From an uncultured Pseudomonadota bacterium (GTDB lineage Bacteria > Pseudomonadota > Alphaproteobacteria > RF32 > CAG-239), in assembly GCA_902785935.1 (NCBI GenBank), contig CADAAN010000015.1, positions 1 to 34,669 of the forward strand: DNA of 34,669 nt. The letters run 5' to 3'. Below, piece by piece: positions 1 to 8,125 of this stretch; the first letter of the stretch is position 1; each line of letters begins with the position of its first letter. A program made the position numbers and the translations under genes. A model generated the notes under the pieces. That model made no database searches. It was not told where the DNA came from and saw only the letters and a program-made list of their open reading frames with translations.

Positions 1-1
1 C

Positions 2-577
2 ACCTCAATCACGAAAGAGATTATGAAGAATGCTTTGGCGCAAGCACATGAAGGACGTATTCATATCTTGGGTGAAATGGCTAAAGCGATTGAAACGCCG
101 CGTTCAAAAGTTTCGGAATTGGCACCGCGTATTATTACGCTTAAAATTCCGACAGACAAAATCCGCGAGGTTATCGGTACGGGTGGTAAAGTTATCCGTG
201 ACATTATTGACAGAACAAATACAAAAATTGATATCTCAGATGATGGTATTGTTAAAATTGCTTCTGTCAATACAAAAGATGGTGAAGCCGCACTTGATAT
301 CATTATGGATATCGTAGCCGAGCCGGAAGAAGGTATCATTTATCAAGGCACAATCACAAAGATTATGGACTTTGGGGCATTTGTCCGTTTTGTTGGTTCG
401 ACAGAAGGTTTGGTTCATATCTCTGAGATTAAGGACGACAGAATCGCATCCGTCAATGATTTTTATCGCGAAGGTGATAAAATTTGGGTCAAATGCATGG
501 GTGTTGACAACCGCGGTAAGTGGAAATTGTCGGCAAAACACATTGATCAACAAACAGGCGAAGAAACGAAAAAATAG
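2..577 (+). CDS. pnp: Polyribonucleotide nucleotidyltransferase (PNPase), C-terminal part only
   Basis: PNPase degrades RNA 3' to 5' by phosphorolysis and works in the cytoplasm, often with the RNA degradosome. Only the last 191 or so codons are present; the reading frame is open to the window edge, so the gene starts outside. The stretch begins with the end of the second RNase PH core ([17 protein letters not shown]), then a KH domain with the [10 protein letters not shown] loop (about residues 45-65 of this fragment), then an S1 RNA-binding domain ([28 protein letters not shown]) up to a short basic tail. Domain order matches the family exactly. A strong intrinsic terminator follows 20 bases after the stop, so the unit ends here. 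Confidence 0.96.
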   Translation, partial: TSITKEIMKNALAQAHEGRIHILGEMAKAIETPRSKVSELAPRIITLKIPTDKIREVIGTGGKVIRDIIDRTNTKIDISDDGIVKIASVNTKDGEAALDIIMDIVAEPEEGIIYQGTITKIMDFGAFVRFVGSTEGLVHISEIKDDRIASVNDFYREGDKIWVKCMGVDNRGKWKLSAKHIDQQTGEETKK

Positions 578-597
578 CCTTTTGTAATTTGTGAAGT

Positions 598-640
598 CAA
601 CAGCCTCTCCGGTATTGAGGGGCTGTTGATTTTTTTGTTT
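598..640 (+). terminator. Intrinsic terminator of pnp
   Basis: A 12-bp stem (598-609 with 617-628, starting CAACAGCC and ending GGCTGTTG, one G-T pair) closes a 7-base loop and is followed by a run of T from 630 to 637. Confidence 0.9.
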
Positions 641-667
641 GACATTTGATTTTTTATGTGCTTAAAT
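639..667 (+). promoter_or_regulatory. Sigma70-type promoter for the leader RNA and LRR gene
   Basis: TTGACA at 639-644 is followed after 17 bases by TTAAAT at 662-667 (or TAAATA after 18). It overlaps the T-run of the pnp terminator. A start near 674 would give the structured RNA described next. Confidence 0.6.
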
Positions 668-673
668 AAATAT

Positions 674-834
674 GTAACCAAAATGGTTGCGGTGTCTAAT
701 AAACACGTTTCAATGCATAACTCCTTTGAAAGAGGAGTTTCCGAGATAAGCGTATTTTACGACGAATAAAGAAGGCTGTGCATTGACAGTTTATTAGCTC
801 CTCCGTTTTAGGTTATTTAAGACGGAATTTTTTT
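674..834 (+). ncRNA. Structured leader RNA or small RNA ending in a terminator
   Basis: No open frame fits here, but the plus strand folds well. CTAATAAAC (696-704) pairs perfectly with GTTTATTAG (789-797). Inside it CAATGCA (711-717) pairs perfectly with TGCATTG (779-785). Inside that are a 9-bp hairpin (719-739, AACTCC with GGAGTT) and a 4-bp hairpin (751-761). An intrinsic terminator follows at 802-834: stem 802-810 with 818-826, then seven T. The terminator ends 10 bases before the ribosome binding site of the LRR gene, so this could be a riboswitch-like attenuator or an independent small RNA. GAGGAG (732-737) can alternatively pair with CTCCTC (798-803). I do not recognise the family. 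Confidence 0.6.
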
Positions 835-854
835 ATAGAAAATGGAGAATAGAT

Positions 855-1856
855 ATGAAAAATTGGGTTTTGATTATTAGCTTAATAACGGCTTTTAGCG
901 CAAATGCTGAAGATTCGTACCAAAATTGCTATGGTGCAAAAAATTGTATGACGGCAACTGAATATGCTTATCAATATGCCTCAAAACATCCCGAGGTGGT
1001 TGAAGGTTTATATGGGTCACTTGAAGAGTATTTGACTGCCATTACGTCAAGCAGAACTTATACCATAGAAAAAACAGATGACAATGGCGAGTTTTATGAG
1101 GTGACATATACAAATGATTTTTATTTTTCGCTTTCTGATGATGGAAAAAATATGGTCATATATGGACCTAAGGATAATGGAGAACATTATGTGGGTGTAT
1201 ATGGAAATACCACATTCGAATTTAATGACATCATTTGGGATCCCGGGTCGGGAGGATATAGTGTAAATCCTTTTGAAGGAATCGAAGCACTATCATTTGA
1301 AGGAAATTTTGAGACCGTGGATTTATCTTCACATTATCTGCCAAATTTGGAAAGTTTAACTATTCCAGATTCTGTCAATAAAATGTCACCTTCTTCTTTG
1401 AATGGTTTTAAGTCGCTGACAGACCTCACGATATCTGATAAATTACCCATAGCTTGGACGGTATGGGAAACAAGAGATGAAGAAATTGATAGTCTCGAAC
1501 GATTAGAGGAATTAAAATCATATTTTAGTGAAGAAGAATATCAAGAACTTCATCAGCAATTAGAAGATTGCCATAAACAGTACAATTGGTGTTCGGTTTG
1601 GCCGACTTATGAGGGAGAATTTACTTATAATTTACTTGAGAATCTCGACTTAAACAAAGTCAATATTCATTGCTCGGGTGATACTAACAAATGTAAAGAA
1701 AATATGGCTCAAGCCGGTTATGAGGAAGGCTCATATAATATGGTTTCAACGAATGTAGCGAAAAATCAAAAGAAAAATGTCAAGCGTATCTATACCATCG
1801 ATGAAGCAAATCAGGTGGCAGGCAAGTCAAATCATGTCAAAATAAGGTATCGATGA
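855..1856 (+). CDS. Secreted leucine-rich-repeat (BspA-like) protein
   Basis: The product has a clear signal peptide (residues 1-18, cleavage after SANA) and is probably exported. Residues about 145-200 carry leucine-rich-repeat spacing of the BspA/LRR_5 kind (LPNLESLTIPDSV, FKSLTDLTISDKL). There are several cysteines, a Glu-rich segment near 205-235, and a basic end (KRIYTIDEANQVAG) that looks like a conserved tail. Function is unknown; such proteins are usually surface or envelope binding proteins. The start is supported by GGAG 7 bases upstream. It is preceded by a structured RNA with its own terminator, so expression may be set by read-through. It stands alone, converging with the next gene. 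Confidence 0.75.
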   Translation: MKNWVLIISLITAFSANAEDSYQNCYGAKNCMTATEYAYQYASKHPEVVEGLYGSLEEYLTAITSSRTYTIEKTDDNGEFYEVTYTNDFYFSLSDDGKNMVIYGPKDNGEHYVGVYGNTTFEFNDIIWDPGSGGYSVNPFEGIEALSFEGNFETVDLSSHYLPNLESLTIPDSVNKMSPSSLNGFKSLTDLTISDKLPIAWTVWETRDEEIDSLERLEELKSYFSEEEYQELHQQLEDCHKQYNWCSVWPTYEGEFTYNLLENLDLNKVNIHCSGDTNKCKENMAQAGYEEGSYNMVSTNVAKNQKKNVKRIYTIDEANQVAGKSNHVKIRYR

Positions 1857-1917
1857 AATTAATAAGACAAAACGATTCATAACAAATTAAAGTCAGCGAA
1901 GTGCCGGCTTTAGTTTG

Positions 1918-2613
1918 TTATTTAGAGTCTATTTTACGTGCTTTTTTCAGGGTAAAGGCATGGCTTTTATCAACAAGACTTAAAAGTTCATCATCGCTTA
2001 AAGTATCATCTAAGGTTATGGTTATCCAATTTTTTTTATTCATATGATAAGCTGGATAAAAACCGTTGCGCATAAGCAGGCTTTCAATTTCATCAGGGTC
2101 AAGTTTAATATTGATTATTTCAACGTCACCTGATTTTTGTGTATCAAGTTTTTCGTATTTTAAGGGCATAATCAGAGCGTACCATTTTTTGTTGTCAGGA
2201 TTTTTAAAAACGCCGAAGCCTTCATATTTTTCCCACGGAAAATCAGGTCTATCATCGTAATTTTTAAAAATCATATCACAAAGACGATTTGTCTGTTGTG
2301 AGGTAAAGTATTTTTGATAAAAACAATGCGCCCTGATATCTTCCAAAATTTTTTGATATTGAGCCTGAACCCTTAAAACATAAGCTGTTTGAGGATTTTT
2401 AAGGCTTAAGGCAAGATAAACGTCATCACAGGCTGTATCCCAAACCAAACCGGAAATATGGCCTTTTGAATCAATGGTAATAATGGCACAAAATGCATCA
2501 TTAAAAAAATTTTGCCGATATACCCATTTATCTTGTATTTTTTGAAAACCATAGGCCTCTAGTCTGTCAAAACAAACGTTTGCACGTTTAAATATATCAG
2601 CTTCAATACACAT
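1918..2613 (-). CDS. MmcQ/YjbR family protein
   Basis: The C-terminal half (about residues 135-220) matches the MmcQ/YjbR (DUF419) fold: PWEKYEGFGVFKNPDNKKWYALIM, then a Met-Asn-Lys-Lys-Asn-Trp stretch followed by TLDDTLSDDELLSLVDKSH. The family has a winged CyaY-like fold and is often called DNA-binding, but its role is not established. The N-terminal 120 residues look like a second, more diverged copy or a family-specific extension. The ATG at 2613 is chosen over a TTG one codon upstream; the ribosome binding site is weak (GAGAG). It is convergent with the LRR gene and divergent from the next one. Confidence 0.8.
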   Translation of the reverse strand: MCIEADIFKRANVCFDRLEAYGFQKIQDKWVYRQNFFNDAFCAIITIDSKGHISGLVWDTACDDVYLALSLKNPQTAYVLRVQAQYQKILEDIRAHCFYQKYFTSQQTNRLCDMIFKNYDDRPDFPWEKYEGFGVFKNPDNKKWYALIMPLKYEKLDTQKSGDVEIINIKLDPDEIESLLMRNGFYPAYHMNKKNWITITLDDTLSDDELLSLVDKSHAFTLKKARKIDSK

Positions 2614-2698
2614 CAATCATCTCTCAAAAGAAAATTTTATGAGCGTGATTATGCTTTGTGTATTTTTAAAAGTCAAGTGCAGACGCAAAAAAGTGGCA

Positions 2699-2727
2699 TT
2701 GACAAAGTCTTTTTTTTAGCGCATAAT
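2699..2727 (+). promoter_or_regulatory. Sigma70-type promoter
   Basis: TTGACA at 2699-2704 and CATAAT at 2722-2727 are separated by exactly 17 bases. The start would be near 2734, about 17 bases before the TTG start codon of the next gene. Confidence 0.75.
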
Positions 2728-2750
2728 GGGGCAAAATTGAGGCTTATAAA

Positions 2751-3614
2751 TTGGATACGGAAGATAAAAACAGCAAAAAAAATTTCCCAAAACCTGATAA
2801 AAAAGGTTTTGATATGCGTGAGCATATGTCGCTTCGCATTGATGCGATTGAGGCTGAAAAACACCAAGAGCGTATGGCACGCGGAACGCTTAAAAATTCG
2901 ACTTCCATCTCAAAGACTTTGCCGCTCGGCATCCAAAAGCTCAAGAAAAAAGTACGCGAAGTTTATGACGATGATGAGGAGGATGAAGATAATTATAGCT
3001 ATACGTTTTTACAGATGCCGACCATTGAATATGAAGAGGAAAATCGCCTTCTTTTCGGCTTAAGCGATGATGAAAAACGAGCATTGAAAATCAAAGAAAC
3101 AAATGATGTTGTTCGCTCACAGCAAAATGCCGGCAAAATGGAAGCACTCCATATCGCGCATATGATGGCTAAAGATGTGGGGCTTGAAGGGTTGAGCATG
3201 AAAGGTGCAGCTGAAGGCATGCAGAGTGCTTTGTTTGAACCGCAAAAGATTCAGGAAAAAACTGTCAAAAAAGAAATCTCAAAAAAGCTTGGTATTAAGG
3301 GTAAAATTGAGGACGGAAAGATTATTCAGGCCGCACGCGGTATTAAAAAAATTGAGAGCCTTGGTGGGCAAAGGGCGGCTAAAAACCTTGATATGAAAGA
3401 TGTTATTAAAGCAGGTGAGCAAAAGCTCGATGAAATAAAATTGGCAGAACTGATTTTGAAAAAATCTGGTCAGAATGTGAAAAAACGTAAGCAAAAACTC
3501 TCTCAAAGTAAAGATAAACTTGAGCTCAAAAATCTTGAAAATCAACCTAAAAAAGATGAAAAAAAGCCCAAACGGCCGAAAATGATTGAAAAAAATAACG
3601 ATTTCGGACGATAA
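2751..3614 (+). CDS. Unrecognised charged, Lys/Glu-rich protein
   Basis: I do not recognise the family. The 287-residue product is very hydrophilic, has no signal peptide or membrane segment, and looks partly disordered: an acidic patch (DDDEEDEDN) near residue 78 and a long Lys-rich C-terminus (from about 230). A more ordered helical part lies between about residues 85 and 215. The start is a TTG with GAGG 8 bases upstream, only 17 bases after the predicted transcription start; an ATG at 2814 is possible but has a poorer binding site. It sits alone under its own promoter, just upstream of the PTS operon, but nothing ties it to PTS function. Confidence 0.6.
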   Translation: MDTEDKNSKKNFPKPDKKGFDMREHMSLRIDAIEAEKHQERMARGTLKNSTSISKTLPLGIQKLKKKVREVYDDDEEDEDNYSYTFLQMPTIEYEEENRLLFGLSDDEKRALKIKETNDVVRSQQNAGKMEALHIAHMMAKDVGLEGLSMKGAAEGMQSALFEPQKIQEKTVKKEISKKLGIKGKIEDGKIIQAARGIKKIESLGGQRAAKNLDMKDVIKAGEQKLDEIKLAELILKKSGQNVKKRKQKLSQSKDKLELKNLENQPKKDEKKPKRPKMIEKNNDFGR

Positions 3615-3628
3615 GTCGTTTTGAGGAT

Positions 3629-3657
3629 TTGACAGATGTTAAAACACACCTTAATAT
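3629..3657 (+). promoter_or_regulatory. Sigma70-type promoter of the PTS operon
   Basis: TTGACA at 3629-3634, 17-base spacer, TAATAT at 3652-3657. It lies 34 bases upstream of the first ATG of the unknown-EIIA-HPr operon. Confidence 0.75.
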
Positions 3658-3690
3658 AAAAACAAATAACTTTTGGAAAAGGAAATCTTT

Positions 3691-4107
3691 ATGGAAACGC
3701 AATATTATACGATTATCGAAAAACAAGATTTTTACGAAATGATTGAAAATAAATATGGTGAGCTCGCGATTTTTATCGATTCGCGCCCGGGGACACCTAT
3801 TGATCCGGTTTTGGAATTTGATGGTAAAAAAACGGCGTTGCTTAAGCGTGATGAACGGCTTGCCGTGCGTTTAGACAATATTGATACTGAAACAAAAAAT
3901 ATTTTGGCTGAGCGTGAAGTCGTGATGATTGTGGAATTAAATGGTGAAGAAGTTGATCGCGTGTATGGTGTTCCGGTTGAAAATGTTGAAGAAATCGTGT
4001 TTACCGGCCGTCAGACAAGAGCCGATGAACTTGTTAAAGCCAAAAGCAAGGCCGATGTCATCAGTGCTTTTGGTGCCGTTAAGTCATGGGTGGGTGGCCA
4101 AAAGTAA
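3691..4107 (+). CDS. Small protein of unknown function, first gene of the PTS operon
   Basis: The 138-residue product has no signal peptide or membrane segment and I do not recognise a domain. It has a mixed strand/helix pattern and an acidic middle (VVMIVELNGEEVDRVYGVPVENVEEIVF). ATG 3691 is chosen because AAAGGA lies 7 bases upstream; a TTG at 3673 is in frame but has no binding site. The stop codon directly abuts the ATG of the EIIA gene (zero spacing), so the two are probably translated together. In alphaproteobacteria the genes next to EIIA and HPr are often regulatory (for example HPr kinase), but this protein shows no P-loop and is not HPr kinase. Confidence 0.7.
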   Translation: METQYYTIIEKQDFYEMIENKYGELAIFIDSRPGTPIDPVLEFDGKKTALLKRDERLAVRLDNIDTETKNILAEREVVMIVELNGEEVDRVYGVPVENVEEIVFTGRQTRADELVKAKSKADVISAFGAVKSWVGGQK

Positions 4108-4506
4108 ATGATTGGTCTTGTTTTGGTGACACACGGCGCTTTGGCTCAAGAATTTTTGGCGGCGGTGGAGTATATCGTCGGGCCGCAAAAGCAAGTCGAA
4201 ACCGTTTGTTTTATGCCAAATGATGACATCAAAGCGCGTCGTGAAGAAATTTTGCAAAAAGTACATCGTACGGATTCGGGACAGGGGGTTTTGATTTTGA
4301 CCGATATGTTCGGCGGAACACCGTCTAATTTGTCGATTTCACTTTTAGATAAAGAAAATATCGAAGTTGTCGCCGGGCTTAATCTACCGATGCTTGTCAG
4401 ACTGGTTGGCCTAAGAACAAATGTTGATTTAAAAAATGCAGCTTTAAGTGCTGAAGAGGCCGGCAAAAAATATATCAATATCGCATCTAAGATTCTGGAG
4501 GGGTGA
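4108..4506 (+). CDS. PTS EIIA component, mannose family (regulatory)
   Basis: This is a stand-alone mannose-type EIIA domain of 132 residues. The phosphoryl-accepting histidine is His9 in LVLVTHGALA, and the DMFGGTPSN motif near residue 67 is typical of the family. With no EIIB, EIIC or EIID genes nearby, it probably passes signals rather than transporting sugar, as known for the alphaproteobacterial PTS, in which HPr phosphorylates a soluble EIIA-Man. It begins right after the stop of the upstream gene and is followed one base later by HPr. Enzyme I and HPr kinase are not in the window. Confidence 0.93.
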   Translation: MIGLVLVTHGALAQEFLAAVEYIVGPQKQVETVCFMPNDDIKARREEILQKVHRTDSGQGVLILTDMFGGTPSNLSISLLDKENIEVVAGLNLPMLVRLVGLRTNVDLKNAALSAEEAGKKYINIASKILEG

Positions 4507-4507
4507 T

Positions 4508-4786
4508 ATGCCGGACGATTTTTTAACAAAAGATTTGACCATCAAAAACACAAAAGGTTTGCACGCACGTGCGGCGGCCTCTTTTGTAAAAACGATTGAA
4601 GATGTTGATGCTGAAGTTTTTGTAACAAAGTCAGGACAAACCGTCAGCGGCGATTCGATTATGGGACTAATGATGCTTGCGGCTTCAAAAGACAGTGTGA
4701 TACACATTGAAGCTAAGGGAAAAGAGGCGCAAAAGGCATTGGATGCGCTTACAAATTTAATCGATTCTAAATTTGGTGAAGAGTAG
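4508..4786 (+). CDS. ptsH: Phosphocarrier protein HPr
   Basis: HPr carries phosphate from enzyme I to EIIA proteins in the cytoplasm. The 92-residue product shows the active-site motif KGLHARAAA with His19, and the GDSIMGLMMLA segment in which Ser50 occupies the place of the regulatory serine phosphorylated by HPr kinase in organisms that have it. Start ATG 4508 lies one base after the EIIA stop, with GGAGGGG just upstream inside the EIIA gene; an upstream in-frame start inside the EIIA gene is rejected because it adds unrelated sequence. Confidence 0.95.
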   Translation: MPDDFLTKDLTIKNTKGLHARAAASFVKTIEDVDAEVFVTKSGQTVSGDSIMGLMMLAASKDSVIHIEAKGKEAQKALDALTNLIDSKFGEE

Positions 4787-4804
4787 TTTATGCTGTTTTA
4801 AGTC

Positions 4805-4835
4805 TTGAGATGAGCTCAAAAAAATTCTATATAAT
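4805..4835 (+). promoter_or_regulatory. Probable ftsH promoter
   Basis: TTGAGA at 4805-4810 with TATATA at 4828-4833 (17 bases) or the overlapping TATAAT at 4830-4835 (19 bases). The leader to the ftsH ATG is short. Confidence 0.6.
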
Positions 4836-4867
4836 AGTCAAAACAAAACGAGAAGGATTGTGATTAT

Positions 4868-6733
4868 ATGAAAATGAATAAAAATTTTTTAATTTGGGCG
4901 TTGATTTTTTTCGGTCTGTTTTTGGCAGTGAATTTGTCGGGTGGCGGAAATTATCACGAACAGCAACAAAAGCTTGCTTTTTCTGATTTTATGAATGAGG
5001 CTGAAAATAAGCACGTTTCAGAAGTCACGATTGTTGGCAATTCTATTTCAGGACAGATGATTGACGGGACAAAGTTCAACACATATGCCCCGTTTGATCC
5101 GTCGATGATTGAAACGCTTCGCAAAAACAATGTTAAGGTTGATGCAAAGCCTGTTGAAACAGGTTCTGCTGCATTTTGGAGTGTCTTTGTTTCGTGGTTC
5201 CCGATGCTTTTATTAATCGGCGTTTGGGTGTTTTTCTTCCGTCAGGCCAATTCAAGCAATAACAAAGCCATGAGTTTCGGCAAATCACGCGCGAGGCTGA
5301 TTGAAAGTACAAAAAAAGTGACTTTTGCAGATGTTGCCGGCGCTGATGAATCAAAACAGGAATTGGAAGAAGTTGTTGACTTTTTAAAAGATCCGAAAAA
5401 ATTTTCGCGTCTTGGCGGACGCATTCCAAAGGGTGTCTTGCTTGTAGGCCCTCCGGGTACGGGCAAAACATTGCTTGCAAAAGCTGTTGCCGGTGAGGCA
5501 AATGTGCCGTTTTTTTCTATTTCAGGTTCTGACTTTGTTGAAATGTTTGTCGGTGTCGGTGCCTCGAGGGTGCGCGATATGTTTGCACAGGCCAAGAAAA
5601 ATGCACCATGCCTTTTGTTTATTGATGAAATTGATGCGGTCGGTCGTCACAGGGGCGCAGGTTTAGGGGGCGGCAATGATGAGCGCGAGCAGACGTTAAA
5701 TCAGCTCCTTGTTGAAATGGATGGTTTTGAAGAAAATGAAAACATCATTTTGATTGCGGCAACCAACAGACCTGATGTCTTGGATCCGGCATTATTGCGT
5801 CCGGGGCGCTTTGATAGACAAGTTGTTGTGACCAATCCGGATATCAAAGGTCGTGAAGAAATTTTGAATGTTCATGTCAAAAAAGTGCCTTTGGCTAAAG
5901 ATGTCGATTTGTCGATTGTGGCGCGCGGTACACCGGGATTTTCAGGCGCGGATTTGGCCAATCTTGTCAATGAAGCCGCTTTGCTGGCGGCACGCAAAGA
6001 CAAGCGCAAAGTCACCATGCAGGATTTTGATGAGGCCAAAGACAAGGTTTTGATGGGCAATGAGCGCAAATCCATGGCTATGGATGAAAAAGAAAAAATG
6101 CTGACGGCTTATCATGAGGCAGGTCACGCCATTTGTTCATTAAATGTCAAAGAAACAGACCCTATCCACAAGGCAACAATTATCCCAAGGGGGAGGGCAC
6201 TCGGTATGGTTCAACAACTGCCTGAAAAGGATCAATATTCCTACACGCGTGCTAAAATGCTTTCAAGGCTTACAATTTTAATGGGCGGACGTGCTGCCGA
6301 AGAGTTGAAATTCGGTTATGACGCGGTGACTTCGGGGGCATCCTCAGATATTGCAGGTGCAACGAATTTGGCTCGTTCAATGGTGACTGAATGGGGCATG
6401 AGCGATATTTTGGGTCCTGTTCAGTATGCAGATAATTCAAACGAAGTGTTTTTGGGGCGCTCGGTGACACAAAATCAGAACATGAGCGAAGAAACCGCCC
6501 GCCTTGTCGATGCTGAAATCAAACGTTTGGTGACAGAAGCGCATGAACAGGCTTTGAACATCTTGAAAACAAAGAAAAAAGATTGGGAAAAGCTTGCCAA
6601 AGCGATGATTGAATATGAAACGCTGACTGGCGATGAAATTAATGCCATACTAAAAGGCGAAAAAATCGACAGATCAAAAGAAAAGCCCGTCGCGGCGGAA
6701 AAAAAGACAAAGGCTTCCGTCCCCGAGGCTTAA
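4868..6733 (+). CDS. ftsH: ATP-dependent zinc metalloprotease FtsH
   Basis: FtsH is the membrane-bound AAA+ protease that extracts and degrades membrane and regulatory proteins. At 621 residues the length is normal. Two membrane segments (about 7-24 and 103-124) flank a periplasmic domain. The AAA domain has Walker A GPPGTGKT (194-201), Walker B FIDEID (251-256) and the second region of homology ending RPGRFDR. The zinc-protease motif HEAGH is at 416-420. The start is ATG 4868 with AAGGA about 11 bases upstream; an ATG two codons later is less well spaced. In many proteobacteria ftsH follows tilS; here it follows the PTS operon. Confidence 0.97.
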   Translation: MKMNKNFLIWALIFFGLFLAVNLSGGGNYHEQQQKLAFSDFMNEAENKHVSEVTIVGNSISGQMIDGTKFNTYAPFDPSMIETLRKNNVKVDAKPVETGSAAFWSVFVSWFPMLLLIGVWVFFFRQANSSNNKAMSFGKSRARLIESTKKVTFADVAGADESKQELEEVVDFLKDPKKFSRLGGRIPKGVLLVGPPGTGKTLLAKAVAGEANVPFFSISGSDFVEMFVGVGASRVRDMFAQAKKNAPCLLFIDEIDAVGRHRGAGLGGGNDEREQTLNQLLVEMDGFEENENIILIAATNRPDVLDPALLRPGRFDRQVVVTNPDIKGREEILNVHVKKVPLAKDVDLSIVARGTPGFSGADLANLVNEAALLAARKDKRKVTMQDFDEAKDKVLMGNERKSMAMDEKEKMLTAYHEAGHAICSLNVKETDPIHKATIIPRGRALGMVQQLPEKDQYSYTRAKMLSRLTILMGGRAAEELKFGYDAVTSGASSDIAGATNLARSMVTEWGMSDILGPVQYADNSNEVFLGRSVTQNQNMSEETARLVDAEIKRLVTEAHEQALNILKTKKKDWEKLAKAMIEYETLTGDEINAILKGEKIDRSKEKPVAAEKKTKASVPEA

Positions 6734-6750
6734 TAATGCTTGAAGAAAAA

Positions 6751-6785
6751 AATATCCTTCGATTTATCGGAGGATATTTTTTTAA
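6751..6785 (+). terminator. Intrinsic terminator of ftsH
   Basis: A perfect or near-perfect 12-bp stem (6751-6762 with 6767-6778; arms AATATCCTTCGA and TCGGAGGATATT, one G-T pair) with a TTTA loop, followed by T. Confidence 0.9.
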
Positions 6786-6927
6786 AAGTGAGTGATATGC
6801 TGATAAATTGGCGTTTTTTTATTGTAACATATTAAAAAAAATAATGTTTCATTAAAGTCATTTTAAACATTTTGTGCTAGAAAAAAACATATTATTTGCA
6901 CTTAACTGAAAATATGAGGAAATTGGT

Positions 6928-7674
6928 ATGGAAACAGAAGTTTTATCAGATGCCGTCAATGCGGCTTCAAATCCATCGCTTTGGGATATGGTTTGGGCAT
7001 CTGATTCAGTAACAAAAATCGTGATGATAGGCCTTATTGCGGCCTCGGTTTGGTCATGGGCAATTATTTTTGAAAAAATGGCGGCCTTGCGGCGTGTGAA
7101 ACGTACAACCAAAAAATTTGAAGAGGCATTTTGGTCGGGCGGATCACTTGACAGGCTTTATGACGGCATCGGAAACAGCCCGAGAGACCCTATGTCTGCG
7201 ATGTTTGTTTCAGCCATGAAAGAGTGGCGCCGCACAAATATTATGAAATCAAAAACCGATCGCGGTTTGCGCGGTGTATCGCTTCAACAGCGTATTGAAA
7301 AAGCGATGGCCGTGACGATGGATAAAGAACTTGATGATTTAGATAAACGACTTGGTTTTTTGGCATCAACCGGATCTGTTGCGCCGCTTGTCGGTTTGTT
7401 CGGTACGGTTTGGGGCATCATCAACAGCTTTAACGCCATTGCGGTCACGCAAAGCAATTCTTTGTCAGCGATGGCCCCCGGTATTGCAGAGGCCTTGTTT
7501 ACGACAGCGTTTGGCTTGATTGCGGCTATTCCTGCCGTTTTGGCATACAATTCTATTTCAAGCGACAATGACCGATATGCCAAAAGACTGGAGAACTTTA
7601 TTGCGGAATTTTCATCTATCTTATCGCGTGAAATTGATGACACAACCATTCGTGCCGAGATTGCGGGAGAATAA
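6928..7674 (+). CDS. tolQ: Tol-Pal system proton channel subunit TolQ
   Basis: TolQ with TolR forms the inner-membrane proton-driven motor that energises TolA for outer-membrane constriction at division. Three membrane segments are seen: about 29-49, 143-166 and 185-209, with the family's conserved GLFGTVWGIINSF and AEALFTTAFGLIAAIPA stretches. The 248-residue length is normal. ATG 6928 has GAGGA about 8 bases upstream. ExbB is the main alternative, but the following TolR and the TolA with a long Pro/Lys linker favour TolQ. tolR begins 6 bases after the stop. Confidence 0.92.
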   Translation: METEVLSDAVNAASNPSLWDMVWASDSVTKIVMIGLIAASVWSWAIIFEKMAALRRVKRTTKKFEEAFWSGGSLDRLYDGIGNSPRDPMSAMFVSAMKEWRRTNIMKSKTDRGLRGVSLQQRIEKAMAVTMDKELDDLDKRLGFLASTGSVAPLVGLFGTVWGIINSFNAIAVTQSNSLSAMAPGIAEALFTTAFGLIAAIPAVLAYNSISSDNDRYAKRLENFIAEFSSILSREIDDTTIRAEIAGE

Positions 7675-7680
7675 CAAAAA

Positions 7681-8115
7681 ATGCAAAATTCGTTTCGATA
7701 TTCCTCACGGCGTCCGTCACGGCGCAATGCAAACATCAATATTACAAATTTGATGGATGTGATGATGGTGCTTTTGGTGGTATTTATGGTGGCCGCGCCT
7801 TTGATGACGTCGGGTATTTCATTAAATCTGCCTAAAGTCGGGGGTAAGGCCTTTGAGGGCAAAGAAACGTCAATCAATATCAGTGTTGATAAAGAAGGCC
7901 TGTATTACATCGGTAAAACCGAAGTCCCCGCTGATAAAATTGTAGCCAAGGTCAAAGCCATCAGGGGTGAAAATGATGAAGCGACCATCACCATTTCAGG
8001 CGACAGTCAATCATCTTACGGACGTGTGATTAATTTGATGGCGCTTTTAAAAGAAGCCGGTTTTGAAAGAGTTGGCTTAAAAACAGAACCAAGGCCGATT
8101 GAAAGAGGAAAATAG
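7681..8115 (+). CDS. tolR: Tol-Pal system protein TolR
   Basis: TolR is the ExbD-like partner of TolQ. The single membrane segment (about 24-43, NLMDVMMVLLVVFMVAAPL) contains the protonatable Asp26 needed for proton flow in the family. The remaining residues form the periplasmic domain (DKEGLYYIGKTEV, SYGRVINLMALLKEAGF). The 144-residue length is typical. It sits in the tight tolQ-tolR-tolA order, 6 bases after tolQ and 10 before tolA. Confidence 0.93.
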   Translation: MQNSFRYSSRRPSRRNANINITNLMDVMMVLLVVFMVAAPLMTSGISLNLPKVGGKAFEGKETSINISVDKEGLYYIGKTEVPADKIVAKVKAIRGENDEATITISGDSQSSYGRVINLMALLKEAGFERVGLKTEPRPIERGK

Positions 8116-8125
8116 CTTTTAAGAA

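Noticed and set aside
4805-4818. TTGAG/CTCAA hairpin before ftsH as an HPr terminator
   Set aside because: Only 5 bp and followed by A rather than T on the plus strand.
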